This document shows positions 44,239 to 53,029 of a DNA stretch of 62,186 nucleotides, piece after piece. Both the position numbers and the translations under genes were made by a program. Under the pieces are notes generated by a model that was not told where the DNA came from, made no database searches, and saw only the letters and a program-made list of their open reading frames with translations. The DNA is from Methanospirillum lacunae (lineage in GTDB: Archaea; Halobacteriota; Methanomicrobia; Methanomicrobiales; Methanospirillaceae): the NCBI RefSeq assembly GCF_003173355.1, contig NZ_QGMY01000005.1, positions 1 to 62,186 on the forward strand, given 5' to 3'. Within the stretch, counting starts at the first letter, position 1, and every line of letters begins with the position of its first letter.

Positions 44239-45190
44239 CCGGGAATCTGAGGTCCAGCTGATTACCAAGGTGGACCAGAAATTTCTTTCCGAAGGGTTCA
44301 CTCTCAAGGCAGGTCATCAGACTGACCGGCAGGTCTTTTTCTGGATGAATACATGATGCTCCCAGAGTGATTGCAGCGGTTGTATCAGTATCCCCACCGA
44401 GTAAAATTGATTCACGAAGTACCCGATAGGGGTTATCCCCATAATTCTGAAGAATGGAGATCACAGCACCAAGAAGGATCAGTGACTCTGTATATGGAAC
44501 TCCGTATCCGGCATGTTCACAGAGAATGATCTCGGGACTCCATCCTGAATCTATGATTCTTTTCAGGTATTCTTTTCCTTCAGGAGTAAGGCTGGGTATC
44601 TTTTCCGGGAGGTTCTGTACAATCTCTTGAAAAGATCTCTTCAAATAATACCGTTCATGGCAGATCAGTGCTATTCCAACCGTTGCGGCAATGGCATCTG
44701 GATGGCCATGCGTGATCCGGGCACTAAGCGTTGCACACCTGATAACCTCATCAAGGTCAGGGATAAACCCGATAGGCAGTGCCCGCATGGCCGCCCCATC
44801 GCTTTTTCGCTCTCGGATCTCATCTTCTGAAAGACTTTGCAGAAACTCGGATCCATTTTTTGAATCCTGTAGCATCCGTGTTGTAACTGGTGAATACCCG
44901 GAACGTGGATCACGTCTGTATGCAATAAGCAGGCTATCAGCAAGGTTCTCTTCTGTGAAGGGTTTTGCTGATACAAGGAGTTCAGTCACACCAATAGCCA
45001 TCTGGGTATCATCAGTATACCTGTCAGTGACGTGACATGAAATCGGATCATCAGGAAGGGTTATTTCAAAACGGCTTTTATTCTCAAACCCTGCTCCAAA
45101 TGCGTCGCCGATGGCCATGCCTACAAGAAGTCGTGCACCAGGACGTAAGTCTGGCAGTTTTTCTTGTGAGTCAGAATAATCAGGGTTCAT
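44225..45190 (-). CDS. ADP-ribosylglycohydrolase family protein
   Basis: 321 residues. GMAIGDAFGAGFE (about 24-36), TDRYTDDTQMAIGVTE with the metal-binding TDDT, and LLGGDTDTTAAITLGA with the second D-x-D metal set match the ARH/DraG family. It removes ADP-ribose from proteins or related N- or O-linked ADP-ribosyl groups in a Mg-dependent reaction. The DraG partner (DraT) is not seen here. It is likely to follow sufC on the same transcript (21-base gap). Confidence 0.9.
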   Translation of the reverse strand: MNPDYSDSQEKLPDLRPGARLLVGMAIGDAFGAGFENKSRFEITLPDDPISCHVTDRYTDDTQMAIGVTELLVSAKPFTEENLADSLLIAYRRDPRSGYSPVTTRMLQDSKNGSEFLQSLSEDEIRERKSDGAAMRALPIGFIPDLDEVIRCATLSARITHGHPDAIAATVGIALICHERYYLKRSFQEIVQNLPEKIPSLTPEGKEYLKRIIDSGWSPEIILCEHAGYGVPYTESLILLGAVISILQNYGDNPYRVLRESILLGGDTDTTAAITLGASCIHPEKDLPVSLMTCLESEPFGKKFLVHLGNQLDLRFPVTIS

Positions 45191-45211
45191 TGCAACCCGA
45201 AAAAAGAGAGA

Positions 45212-45946
45212 TTATACGATTTTGTCACAGCGCAGGCACTCGTTGTATCCTTTCTCCTTGATCAGTTTCAGAATATCGCGGGGGTTGCCATGGCATTTGA
45301 ACTCGCCGTTTATCATCACATGGCCTTTGTCAACATCAAGATAATCCATGATGTACCCGGTATGGGTGATGACAAGTCCGCTGTTTTTACGGTTAGCAAA
45401 CCGCTGGTGTTTCTGGAGGAGGAATGCAATGGACTCGCCCATGAGGTGAATATTTTCAAGATCCACACCACTCTCAGGCTCGTCAAGCATGATGAACGAG
45501 GGATCCTGCACCATCATCTGGAGGATCTCACTCCGTTTTATCTCGCCACCAGAGAATCCCTGGTTGATGTCACGTTCAAGAAAATCCACCATGTTCATCC
45601 GGGTAATGGCAGGCTGGATATCCCGGTCTTTATCAGGGTTGATGACGTTCAGCATCTTTCCAAGTTTCAGACCTGATATTGTGGGAGGGCGCTGGAACAT
45701 GATTCCCATGCCGAGTCTTGCCCGTTCATGAACCGGTTTATCTGTTACATCAACCCCGTTCATGATGATCTTTCCACTGGTCACCTTGTAGGCATCAAAG
45801 CCCATAATAGCCATCAGGAGGGTTGATTTACCAGAACCGTTCGGTCCCATGAGCACGTGGGTTTCCCCTTGCTCGATGTGCAGATTTATCCCATGAAGAA
45901 TCTCACGGTCCCCTATCGCAACATGCAGATCCTGTAACTCTAGCAT
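45212..45946 (-). CDS. sufC: SufC-type Fe-S cluster assembly ATPase
   Basis: About 244 residues from the ATG at 45946 (an in-frame ATG at 45970 has the better ribosome binding site). Walker A GPNGSGKST, signature FSGGEIKRSEI, Walker B FIMLDEPESGVDLEN and the H-loop ITHTGYI fit SufC rather than transport ATPases. The C-terminal CLRC is common in archaeal members. SufC works with SufB/SufD as the ATPase of the cluster scaffold. Neither partner is adjacent: the neighbours are a PNPOx-like protein and an ADP-ribosylglycohydrolase. Confidence 0.9.
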   Translation of the reverse strand: MLELQDLHVAIGDREILHGINLHIEQGETHVLMGPNGSGKSTLLMAIMGFDAYKVTSGKIIMNGVDVTDKPVHERARLGMGIMFQRPPTISGLKLGKMLNVINPDKDRDIQPAITRMNMVDFLERDINQGFSGGEIKRSEILQMMVQDPSFIMLDEPESGVDLENIHLMGESIAFLLQKHQRFANRKNSGLVITHTGYIMDYLDVDKGHVMINGEFKCHGNPRDILKLIKEKGYNECLRCDKIV

Positions 45947-46026
45947 AGACGGTTCTCTTATAGATTTCACTCTTCAGGCCATTTGATTGTTGTCAGTTAA
46001 ACGTGATTTTTTCTGTCTTCAGGAAT

Positions 46027-46431
46027 TTATAGCAGTTGCTTGCCCGCGTCAGTTCCGGGCATGCATTCAAAGACGCCGCTGATTTTAAGGATGAGGAGGG
46101 ATTTTGCCGGAAGACCTGGTTTTTTCTCGTGAATCATCTCTGTCATCCGGGCATGCTCTGGTCCTGATGTTTTTACTGTCACATCTGCCTTTATCTGGTA
46201 GCATCCTTTTGCACCTGCTCCATAGAGATAAATGGCTGCCTTCGGGTTTTCAAGCACATTTTTCAGGCTTTTGTGCATGAAATTGTCACCGATCCAGATC
46301 GTCTCAGGATCGATGAGAAAGACTGAGCCCATTGGAGCAACATTCGGAATGCCATCTTTTGAAGCAGTTGCGAGAGGAAAGACCTTCAGTGCTGAGAATG
46401 CCTCACAGATTTCAGGAGTTAATGTAACCAT
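46027..46431 (-). CDS. Pyridoxamine 5'-phosphate oxidase-like FMN-binding protein
   Basis: About 134 residues from the ATG at 46431 (MVTLTPEICEAF), in preference to 46461. The split-barrel pattern LATASKDGIPNVAPMGSVF, IWIGDNFMHKSLKNVLENP, KAAIYLY and a C-terminal ILKISGVFEC match the small PNPOx-like family. These bind FMN or F420; the actual substrate is unknown, and such proteins in methanogens are often flavin-dependent reductases. A single gene, divergent from nothing close. Confidence 0.85.
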   Translation of the reverse strand: MVTLTPEICEAFSALKVFPLATASKDGIPNVAPMGSVFLIDPETIWIGDNFMHKSLKNVLENPKAAIYLYGAGAKGCYQIKADVTVKTSGPEHARMTEMIHEKKPGLPAKSLLILKISGVFECMPGTDAGKQLL

Positions 46432-46632
46432 AGTAGTAACATGATGCCTTCGGTATCTCATTAATCTTCGGATTAGCTAGTCTGGGAAAAAGTGGACGAC
46501 GGTGATACTCAACCTATTCTTGAAAGATGATATGGTTCCTGGCGCTCCGTCTGTTAAGACGTACACCGGTTTTGGATGTGTATCTCATGGCCATTGTGGA
46601 TCTGACACAACGCAATTCCTGGTCCTGGTGTT

Positions 46633-46956
46633 CTACTCCTGCATTCTGACGATGTATCCCTCTATTCCGGAAATCATCAGGGGCTTTGGAAAAATTCCCT
46701 TACCAATCAGGATTCCTTCAACAACGGTCTTATCCTTGGTGACCATACTGAATTGAACAGCAAATGATCCCTCCCTGTTGATTCCATCCTGTATCTGTTG
46801 TCTGACTTGTTCACGTTCTCCCTGCTGAATCAGGTCTGGCAGGCAGACTTGCCCGGCCTCAACCAGGTCGGTTTGGGTATACCCGGTAACATGTCTGGAT
46901 CCCTCATCAACATATTCGAATCCAAGTGCAGCATCTGCCTTGCACCGAAATGCCAT
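46633..46956 (-). CDS. Stand-alone PAS-domain protein
   Basis: About 107 residues, starting at MAFRCKADAALGFEYVD (46986 is an alternative start). FEYVDEGSRHVTGYTQTDLV, VCLPDLIQQGEREQVRQQI and the C-terminal strand GIEGYIVRM give the PAS_3-type fold, with no kinase or output domain attached. It could be a remnant of a larger sensor or an independent ligand-binding module. Its product would be cytoplasmic. Confidence 0.65.
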   Translation of the reverse strand: MAFRCKADAALGFEYVDEGSRHVTGYTQTDLVEAGQVCLPDLIQQGEREQVRQQIQDGINREGSFAVQFSMVTKDKTVVEGILIGKGIFPKPLMISGIEGYIVRMQE

Positions 46957-47077
46957 TGCGGTGGTTTTTTTGTATTGTCTGTTCATAATATCATTCAGAA
47001 GGCTTACCTTCCGAGAGCAATCATTATACAGAGAAATGGGAATAAGGAAGGTAAAGCCTTATGGACTGGATCACTGT

Positions 47078-48538
47078 ATGCCTGAACCACCGGATTTCCA
47101 GGATGGCCAAAGTATGCTTCCCTATCACCGGAGGGTCTTTCTTGTTCCTGTTCTGGCATTGATCGTTCTGATTGTCATGTCAGGCGAAGCAATGCTCACT
47201 GCTGCCCTTCCCCAGATTGCCCATGATTTTGTCGCTCCTGGTGTTTTCAATTCGTGGATTCTTCCCATGGTTCTGCTCGTCGGCGCAGCAGGAGCACCGT
47301 TTATCGGAACTGCAGGAGACCGGTTTGGCAGACGCAAACTCCTTCTCCTCTGCCTTTTTATCTATATTTTCGGTCTCTTCCTCGGGCTTGTCGCAGATAC
47401 TATTGTTGTTCTTCTTCTCTCCCGGGCAATGCAGGGGATTGGGATTGCCTGTTTCCCTCTCGCCTATGCTCTTGTCAGGGACAACCTTCCAGAACGTGAA
47501 TCCGATGTCGGGATCGGTATATTGAGCGCCATGTATGGTGCCGGTATGTTCGTCGGTGTCATCATCGGTTCGTTCATGACCGAACTCTTCTCATGGAGGA
47601 CGACATACCTGGCCCTGATTCCTGCAGCACTATTTCTGATTCTTCTCACTATCAGGTTCATACCCGGAACACGACCTGAAATGCCTGACAGAATAGATAC
47701 CCAGGGCCTTGACTGGTGGGGTTTTATCACCCTTCTTTCTGCCCTGTTCCTTGGCCTCGTCTCGCTTTCTCTTCCTGATTCAGGGCAGGAAGTTCTTCGT
47801 ATAATCTGCGGGGCACTTGCTTTATGCCTGGCCCTGGTGTTTTTCCGGATAGAACTTAAGACGAAAAGACCCCTGGTTGATATCAGGATGGCAGCGAAAC
47901 GTCCTGCCCTTCTCCTGCTTGGGATAGGAACATTAACCCTGTTTTTGTTCATGATGCTTCTTCAGGAGATGCCATTCCTTATTCAGTCCTCAACCGGTCT
48001 CGGGATGAGTGCTGGATTCGTCGGTTTAGTCCTGATGCCTGGCACACTCAGTGATATGATCTCAGGTCCGCTTACCGGAAGACTTGTTCTCTCACGAGGT
48101 GTCCGTCCGGCATGCATTCTCGGATCAGTTCTCCTGGTGCTTGCATCCGGTTTCCTTCTGGCAGGTATACCCTCTCTGCTGGTTCTTGCCGTTGTCTGGA
48201 TGCTCTTTTCTGCAGGGATGTCAGTCACAACGACTGCATGCATTATCGCATACATCAGTTTCTTTCCCCCCTCCCGTACTGCAGAAGCAACCGGGCTTGT
48301 TCAGAGTGTTCAGACAATCGGTGCAATGGTCGGTCCGGTGATTACCGGAGTGGTTCTTGCACAAGCAACGGTATCTTCGATAAAGAACGGATCGGTGTGG
48401 TCTGAACCTGCCTCGTTCACGTTTACACACCTGCACGGTGTAGCCCTCGTCTTTAGTTTGATAATTCTCCTTTGTTCTGCCTTGATCAAAACCAGGTCTG
48501 AAAGGGACTCCGGGCCAGCCAATACCACCGTTCCCTGA
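47078..48538 (+). CDS. MFS drug:H+ antiporter family transporter
   Basis: About 486 residues from the ATG at 47078 (GGATCA ahead; further in-frame ATGs lie at 47036 and 47114). Twelve to fourteen hydrophobic segments are visible. The motif A equivalent is GTAGDRFGRRKLLLL in the loop after the second segment, and ALPQIAHDF precedes it. Order and length fit the DHA2 (EmrB/QacA) type. The substrate cannot be read. A perfect inverted repeat follows the stop (48551-48573). Confidence 0.88.
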   Translation: MPEPPDFQDGQSMLPYHRRVFLVPVLALIVLIVMSGEAMLTAALPQIAHDFVAPGVFNSWILPMVLLVGAAGAPFIGTAGDRFGRRKLLLLCLFIYIFGLFLGLVADTIVVLLLSRAMQGIGIACFPLAYALVRDNLPERESDVGIGILSAMYGAGMFVGVIIGSFMTELFSWRTTYLALIPAALFLILLTIRFIPGTRPEMPDRIDTQGLDWWGFITLLSALFLGLVSLSLPDSGQEVLRIICGALALCLALVFFRIELKTKRPLVDIRMAAKRPALLLLGIGTLTLFLFMMLLQEMPFLIQSSTGLGMSAGFVGLVLMPGTLSDMISGPLTGRLVLSRGVRPACILGSVLLVLASGFLLAGIPSLLVLAVVWMLFSAGMSVTTTACIIAYISFFPPSRTAEATGLVQSVQTIGAMVGPVITGVVLAQATVSSIKNGSVWSEPASFTFTHLHGVALVFSLIILLCSALIKTRSERDSGPANTTVP

Positions 48539-48550
48539 CATGGCAACAGA

Positions 48551-48573
48551 TGTCTGCATAAGGTGTGCAGACA
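48551..48573 (+). repeat. Perfect 8-bp inverted repeat between MFS gene and small Cys protein
   Basis: TGTCTGCA (48551-48558) and TGCAGACA (48566-48573) are exact reverse complements, separated by 7 bases. It lies 13 bases after the MFS stop and 13 bases before the next ATG. No T-run follows, so it is not a simple terminator; it could be an operator or an mRNA hairpin. Confidence 0.65.
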
Positions 48574-48585
48574 AGATCTGATTCC

Positions 48586-48798
48586 ATGTCTTCCTCTGAG
48601 AAACTCTGCCCGTTTGACAAGAAGCCCTGTATTACTGCTTTATGTGCTATCTGGTCACAAGATAACGGGCTCTGTGCCCTGGCCCTGATTCCTGCTGTAA
48701 TCAGCGGAAATAAACCTGCTTCGAGTGCTCCAAGGGCAAAAGAAAAGATGGCATCTTCAGGCCTGTCTGGAAAGTTTAAAGATCCGCTCTTTGACTAA
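48586..48798 (+). CDS. Small Cys-containing conserved hypothetical protein
   Basis: 70 residues. CPFDKKPCITALCAIW and NGLCALALIP supply four cysteines in a pattern that I recall from small methanogen proteins with no assigned role. A Lys/Ser-rich tail follows. The spacing CX6CX4C with a fourth Cys nine residues on could bind zinc or an Fe-S cluster. The start is the ATG at 48586. Confidence 0.6.
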   Translation: MSSSEKLCPFDKKPCITALCAIWSQDNGLCALALIPAVISGNKPASSAPRAKEKMASSGLSGKFKDPLFD

Positions 48799-48827
48799 AG
48801 TTTTATAACCCATCTCCTAAACAGGAT

Positions 48828-50279
48828 TCAGGGCACATTCTGAACTTTGATCATATTGGTTCTGCCCTGGACTCCTGCAAAATTACCGGCAATAATGATC
48901 AGGCGATCTCCTGAAGTGATCAGATCTCTCTCTTTTGCCAGTTCAAGTGCAATGAAAAAGAGCTCGTCTGCCGTATGGATTGGTGTATGAATACAGGGGA
49001 TAACACCCCATCGTATGAGAAGCCGTCTTGCGATCTGTTCATCTGGGGTGATTGCAAGGATGGGATTTCCCGGCCTGCAGCGTGAAACCCTCTCTGCGGT
49101 GATACCTGACCTGGTAAATGCCACGATTGCCCGGCTCTCCAGTTCGTTTGCCAGGTAACATGCACTGTAACTAATGATTCCGGATGGTCCGGTCTCATGC
49201 CAGAGCCTTCTCTCATCCAGGATTTTATGGTATGGAAGATGCCGCTCTGTCTCACATGCGATCTCTGCCATCATCCTGACTGCCCGTGCCGGGTCTTTTC
49301 CGATTGATGTCTCTGCAGAGAGCATGGTTGCATCGGTTCCGTCTGCAATCGCATTGGCCACATCGGCGACCTCTGCCCTGGTTGGCCTCCCATGTTCAAC
49401 CATTGACTCAAGCATCTCAGTCGCGGTTATAACCGGCTTTCCTGCCTTATTGCAGGACCTGATGATCTCTTTCTGAACATAGGGGACACAGGCAATCGGG
49501 AGTTCAACGCCCAGATCGCCTCTTGCCACCATGATTCCATCTGCTGCTGCCAGGATCTCATCAAAGAGGTCGACTGCATTTTTTGTCTCTATCTTTGCTA
49601 TCAGCGGGATTTGTACCTGTTTTTCAGAGAGGATTGAGCGAACAACAATGATATCGCCAGCTGAACCTACAAAAGACAGTGCGACAAAGTCAGGGTTGAG
49701 CTCAGCAGCAAATGAGAGGTTCTTTACAAGTTCATCGTTGGCATACGGGATATCTGGTCTGCGACCCGGAATAACCACTCCGGCGCCCATCCGGATAGAA
49801 CCGCCAGAAACCACTTCTGCGCATATGTTCTCACCGACACATGTGACCCTGAGCAGGACTGCGCCATCAGCAAGAAGAATTGCATCTCCTTCGCACACCA
49901 CCGGGATGTAGTCAGCCGGTCCGATTCCAATCTCGTCATTATGAGGGTCTGCAGAGAGAATCACCTTCTCATGAAGAGAAAGATCTCTATCTGATTCCGG
50001 AAGCGATCGCACCCTGAGTTTAGGACCGGGAATGTCAATCATGACTGCAACCTGTCTGCCTAAATCCCTGGCAACGTGTCTTATCATGGTCATTGTCGCC
50101 TGATGTTGCTCAAGAGATCCATGTGAGAGGTTAAGTCTCGCAATATCCATACCGGCGCGGATCATGTTGCTGATCGTTTCGATATCAGCAGAAGCTGGCC
50201 CGATAGTGGCGATGATCCGGGTCAACCTGACACCGGGGCCTGAAGGAGTGTCGGTACCTGTATGTATCCCGCTCATCAT
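48828..50279 (-). CDS. pyk: Pyruvate kinase
   Basis: About 483 residues. The ATG at 50279 (with GAGG 12 bases upstream) gives the normal length; the longer open frame to 50765 runs through the divergent gene and lacks homology. TRIIATIGPAS, ARLNLSHGS, IDIPGPKLRVR and the Mg/K-site motif LIAKIETKNAVD (with VARGDLGVELP) are diagnostic, followed by the C-terminal allosteric domain. It converts phosphoenolpyruvate to pyruvate with ATP formation, the reverse direction of most methanogen carbon flow, so it is probably regulated. It is divergent from the DtxR/FeoA gene. Confidence 0.95.
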   Translation of the reverse strand: MMSGIHTGTDTPSGPGVRLTRIIATIGPASADIETISNMIRAGMDIARLNLSHGSLEQHQATMTMIRHVARDLGRQVAVMIDIPGPKLRVRSLPESDRDLSLHEKVILSADPHNDEIGIGPADYIPVVCEGDAILLADGAVLLRVTCVGENICAEVVSGGSIRMGAGVVIPGRRPDIPYANDELVKNLSFAAELNPDFVALSFVGSAGDIIVVRSILSEKQVQIPLIAKIETKNAVDLFDEILAAADGIMVARGDLGVELPIACVPYVQKEIIRSCNKAGKPVITATEMLESMVEHGRPTRAEVADVANAIADGTDATMLSAETSIGKDPARAVRMMAEIACETERHLPYHKILDERRLWHETGPSGIISYSACYLANELESRAIVAFTRSGITAERVSRCRPGNPILAITPDEQIARRLLIRWGVIPCIHTPIHTADELFFIALELAKERDLITSGDRLIIIAGNFAGVQGRTNMIKVQNVP

Positions 50280-50443
50280 ACCAGTACATCCTCGTCTTTC
50301 TATATAGTTCGAATCAGTCGACCCATGACTGCCTGCTTGTGGGTCTGTCACTCTGGTTAAATCCACGAAAAAAACATTTCGTTCTTTTGATTTCTTATCA
50401 ACATGCAATGCACTATAAAAACCGGCAATGATAACCATGATCC

Positions 50444-51070
50444 ATGGATCCGGCAGAGCGTGAAGATCTCCTTCTTGCAGTCTCCCGTCTGGAGTCGAGG
50501 AATGGGAGAAAACCTGACGCTGCAGAGATAGCCGGTTTTTTACAGCGGAATATATCTGACGTTCAGGATCTCTTGCGCAAGACTGTAGCATCAGGGGAGG
50601 TTGTGGCTGATGCTGACGGTTTTGTGTCTCTGACTGCCTTGGGTGGAACAGCTGCTGAAGCAGTGATGAAGAAGCATAAGGTACTTGAGACGTTTTTTGA
50701 AGAGATGCTCGGAATGGACCGGAGCGATGCTCACAAGCAGGCCTGTACCCTTGAGCATCATGCATCTGAAGAGACCATTCGCCGCCTCAAACGTTTTATC
50801 TGTAGAGATCCGCCATCTCCGGAAACGGTACAGGCGGATGCGACTGCATTTCGCATGCTTGCAGACTGTAATGAAGGTGAGCGGGTCTGTATTGAGGCGA
50901 TGAAAGAATGCAGGCGTGCAGGACGGCTCGCCGATCTCGGGCTTATTCCAGGAGAAGAAGTGGTTGTTCTTCGCCGTATGGCTAAGACCATATTAATACA
51001 GGTGAAAGGCTGCAATGTTGCCATCAGCGCCGATATTGCACGACTGATTCTAGTCGGGATCTGCAGATGA
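50444..51070 (+). CDS. DtxR-family metal-dependent regulator fused to FeoA domain
   Basis: 208 residues. The N-terminal winged helix (about 1-65; AEIAGFLQRNISDVQDLLRKT) and helical dimerisation part (about 70-125, HKVLETFFEEMLGM, CTLEHHASEETIRRL) match DtxR/MntR. A C-terminal FeoA/SH3-like domain (about 135-208; RLADLGLIPGEEVVVLRR) completes it. The stop overlaps the feoB start by four bases, so it likely regulates iron uptake from the same operon. Metal-binding His/Glu/Cys residues are visible (C-T-L-E-H-H), and Fe(II) is the most likely co-repressor. Confidence 0.88.
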   Translation: MDPAEREDLLLAVSRLESRNGRKPDAAEIAGFLQRNISDVQDLLRKTVASGEVVADADGFVSLTALGGTAAEAVMKKHKVLETFFEEMLGMDRSDAHKQACTLEHHASEETIRRLKRFICRDPPSPETVQADATAFRMLADCNEGERVCIEAMKECRRAGRLADLGLIPGEEVVVLRRMAKTILIQVKGCNVAISADIARLILVGICR

Positions 51071-52917
51071 AGATTGGGCTAATTGGAAATCCGAATGTAG
51101 GTAAGTCACTCATCTTCTCCCAACTTACTGGAGTGGGCGTTGAGATAAGCAATTATCCCGGAACTACGGTTGATCTCTGTACCGGAACGGTCTGTCATAA
51201 TAGGACACAGATCGAGGTGGTCGATCTCCCCGGGATTTACTCTCTTGACGGGGCGAACTCAGAAGAAGAACTTGTCAGGGATACCGTTGTAAAAAGAGCA
51301 TTTGATGTATATGCTCTCATTCTCGACGCAACCCACCTGGAACGAAACCTGTACCTTCTTCTCCAGCTGATAGAGTTTGACCTGCCGGTGGTTGTGATTC
51401 TCAATATCATTGATGAAGCAGCCAAGGCGGGAATCACGATAGATATCGATCGACTCTCGTCCCTGATCGGCGTACCGGTGATTCCAACCGCTGCTTCTCT
51501 TGGGCGTAACATCGATCAGATAATTCCACTTGCAACCAGTCATGCCAGGGCCGGAACATATCCTGTCGAGTATGATCTGCATATCGAGGCAGCAGTCCGG
51601 AGTCTTGAGAGGCTTGCCGGTACCAGCCGGGCAGAGGCCCTTTTGGCCCTTCAGGGGTTTGGGACTGATCCGGTGTTGATGGAGGCTGCAGCAACAATAG
51701 TCCCTGAAATAATTGATGAACACCGGATGTCTGTTCATCAGCTGATAGCAGCGAATCGGCACCATGCAGCCTCCCGGATCGCTTCAGAGGTAGTGACCAG
51801 AAACACTCCCGGGTTGTTTTCAGATCCTGATCAGTACCTGACCCGTATCTTTCCTGGTGTACCGATTATGGTTGCCTTTCTGGCCTCGATGCTGACGATC
51901 GTCTTTGTTATAGGATCATACCTGGAAGAGATCATCGTTGATATCTTTGAGTTCCTGATTGTAAGTCCGATTAAGACTGCAGGTTTTGATCCCCTGATAT
52001 CTGAGGTACTCTTATCACTTGCGATAGCAATCCAGGCTGGTCTCGGAGTTGCCTTCCCGTATGTCTTCACATTCTACCTGTTGATCTCACTCGTAGAGGA
52101 TTCGGGATACATGACGAGGATTGCATTTCTTGCCGACCGTGTGATGCACCGGTTCGGGCTTCATGGTCAGGCGATCATTCCGATGGTCCTTGGTCTTGGG
52201 TGCAATGTACCTGCCATCATGGGCATCCGCCAGCTTGGGACACGCCGGGAGCGGACAATTGCTGCCGTTCTGATAACGATGGTGCCCTGCTCTGCCCGGA
52301 CTGTCATCATTGCAGGAATTGTTGCAGCCTTTATTGGCATTGCCGCTGCCCTCTCTCTCTATCTCATCGTCATTGTTCTGATTGTTGTAACCGGTGTTAT
52401 TCTCTCCAGGATAACTCCGGGAAACCCTCTTGGCATGGTCCTGGAACTTCCTCCGCTCCGCACTCCACGCCTTTCCCAGGTGATCACCAGATCATGGCTT
52501 CATATCAGGGAGTTTCTGGTCATCGCGATGCCTCTTCTGATGGTCAGCAGTGTCATTCTCGGACTGGCCGGATTTTACGGGATCACAGCCCTCTTTCAGA
52601 ATGCAGTCGCTCCCTTTATGGAAAATGTGCTTGGCCTTCCGGGATTTGCCTCGACAGCTTTGCTCTTTGGAATTCTTAGAAAGGAGATGGCGTTTGAGAC
52701 CCTCATTGTCCTTGCAGGAACAGCAAACCTGCCGACAGTTCTGACATCGCTTCAACTCTACATCTTTGCTCTGGTCAGTACCCTGTTTGTCCCCTGTATC
52801 TCAACGATTGCTGTTCTTTCCAGGGAGATGGGGTGGAAGACAGCATTGCTTATCGCATGTTACACCCTTGTTCTTGGCCTTGGAGCCGGTGCAGTTCTTC
52901 ATCTGATCTTTGTCTGA
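51067..52917 (+). CDS. feoB: Ferrous iron transporter FeoB
   Basis: 616 residues. N-terminal G domain with GNPNVGKS (G1), NYPGTTVD (switch), DLPGIYSL (G3) and NIIDEA (G4 region, NxxD), followed by the guanine-nucleotide-dissociation-inhibitor helices. The membrane half (about 270-616) has about nine helices with two Gate-like repeats, including SGYMTRIAFLADRVMHRFGLHG and PCSARTVIIAG. It imports Fe(II). Its ATG overlaps the stop of the DtxR/FeoA gene (ATGA). Methanogens need much iron for hydrogenases and Fe-S enzymes, which fits. Confidence 0.95.
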   Translation: MKIGLIGNPNVGKSLIFSQLTGVGVEISNYPGTTVDLCTGTVCHNRTQIEVVDLPGIYSLDGANSEEELVRDTVVKRAFDVYALILDATHLERNLYLLLQLIEFDLPVVVILNIIDEAAKAGITIDIDRLSSLIGVPVIPTAASLGRNIDQIIPLATSHARAGTYPVEYDLHIEAAVRSLERLAGTSRAEALLALQGFGTDPVLMEAAATIVPEIIDEHRMSVHQLIAANRHHAASRIASEVVTRNTPGLFSDPDQYLTRIFPGVPIMVAFLASMLTIVFVIGSYLEEIIVDIFEFLIVSPIKTAGFDPLISEVLLSLAIAIQAGLGVAFPYVFTFYLLISLVEDSGYMTRIAFLADRVMHRFGLHGQAIIPMVLGLGCNVPAIMGIRQLGTRRERTIAAVLITMVPCSARTVIIAGIVAAFIGIAAALSLYLIVIVLIVVTGVILSRITPGNPLGMVLELPPLRTPRLSQVITRSWLHIREFLVIAMPLLMVSSVILGLAGFYGITALFQNAVAPFMENVLGLPGFASTALLFGILRKEMAFETLIVLAGTANLPTVLTSLQLYIFALVSTLFVPCISTIAVLSREMGWKTALLIACYTLVLGLGAGAVLHLIFV

Positions 52918-53029
52918 TGAATCTGATGATGTATCTGGCCCATACAGTCATGGGCTCAACCTCCGGGATTCAGAGTTTTAGGACGGACATGAGCGGTGAA
53001 GATAAGAGATCTTCTTTCCCACTCTGAGC

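Noticed and set aside
50280-50765. N-terminal extension of pyruvate kinase
   Set aside because: The open frame continues, but the extra 162 residues are low in family similarity, run antisense through the DtxR/FeoA gene, and the normal start at 50279 has a GAGG ahead of it.
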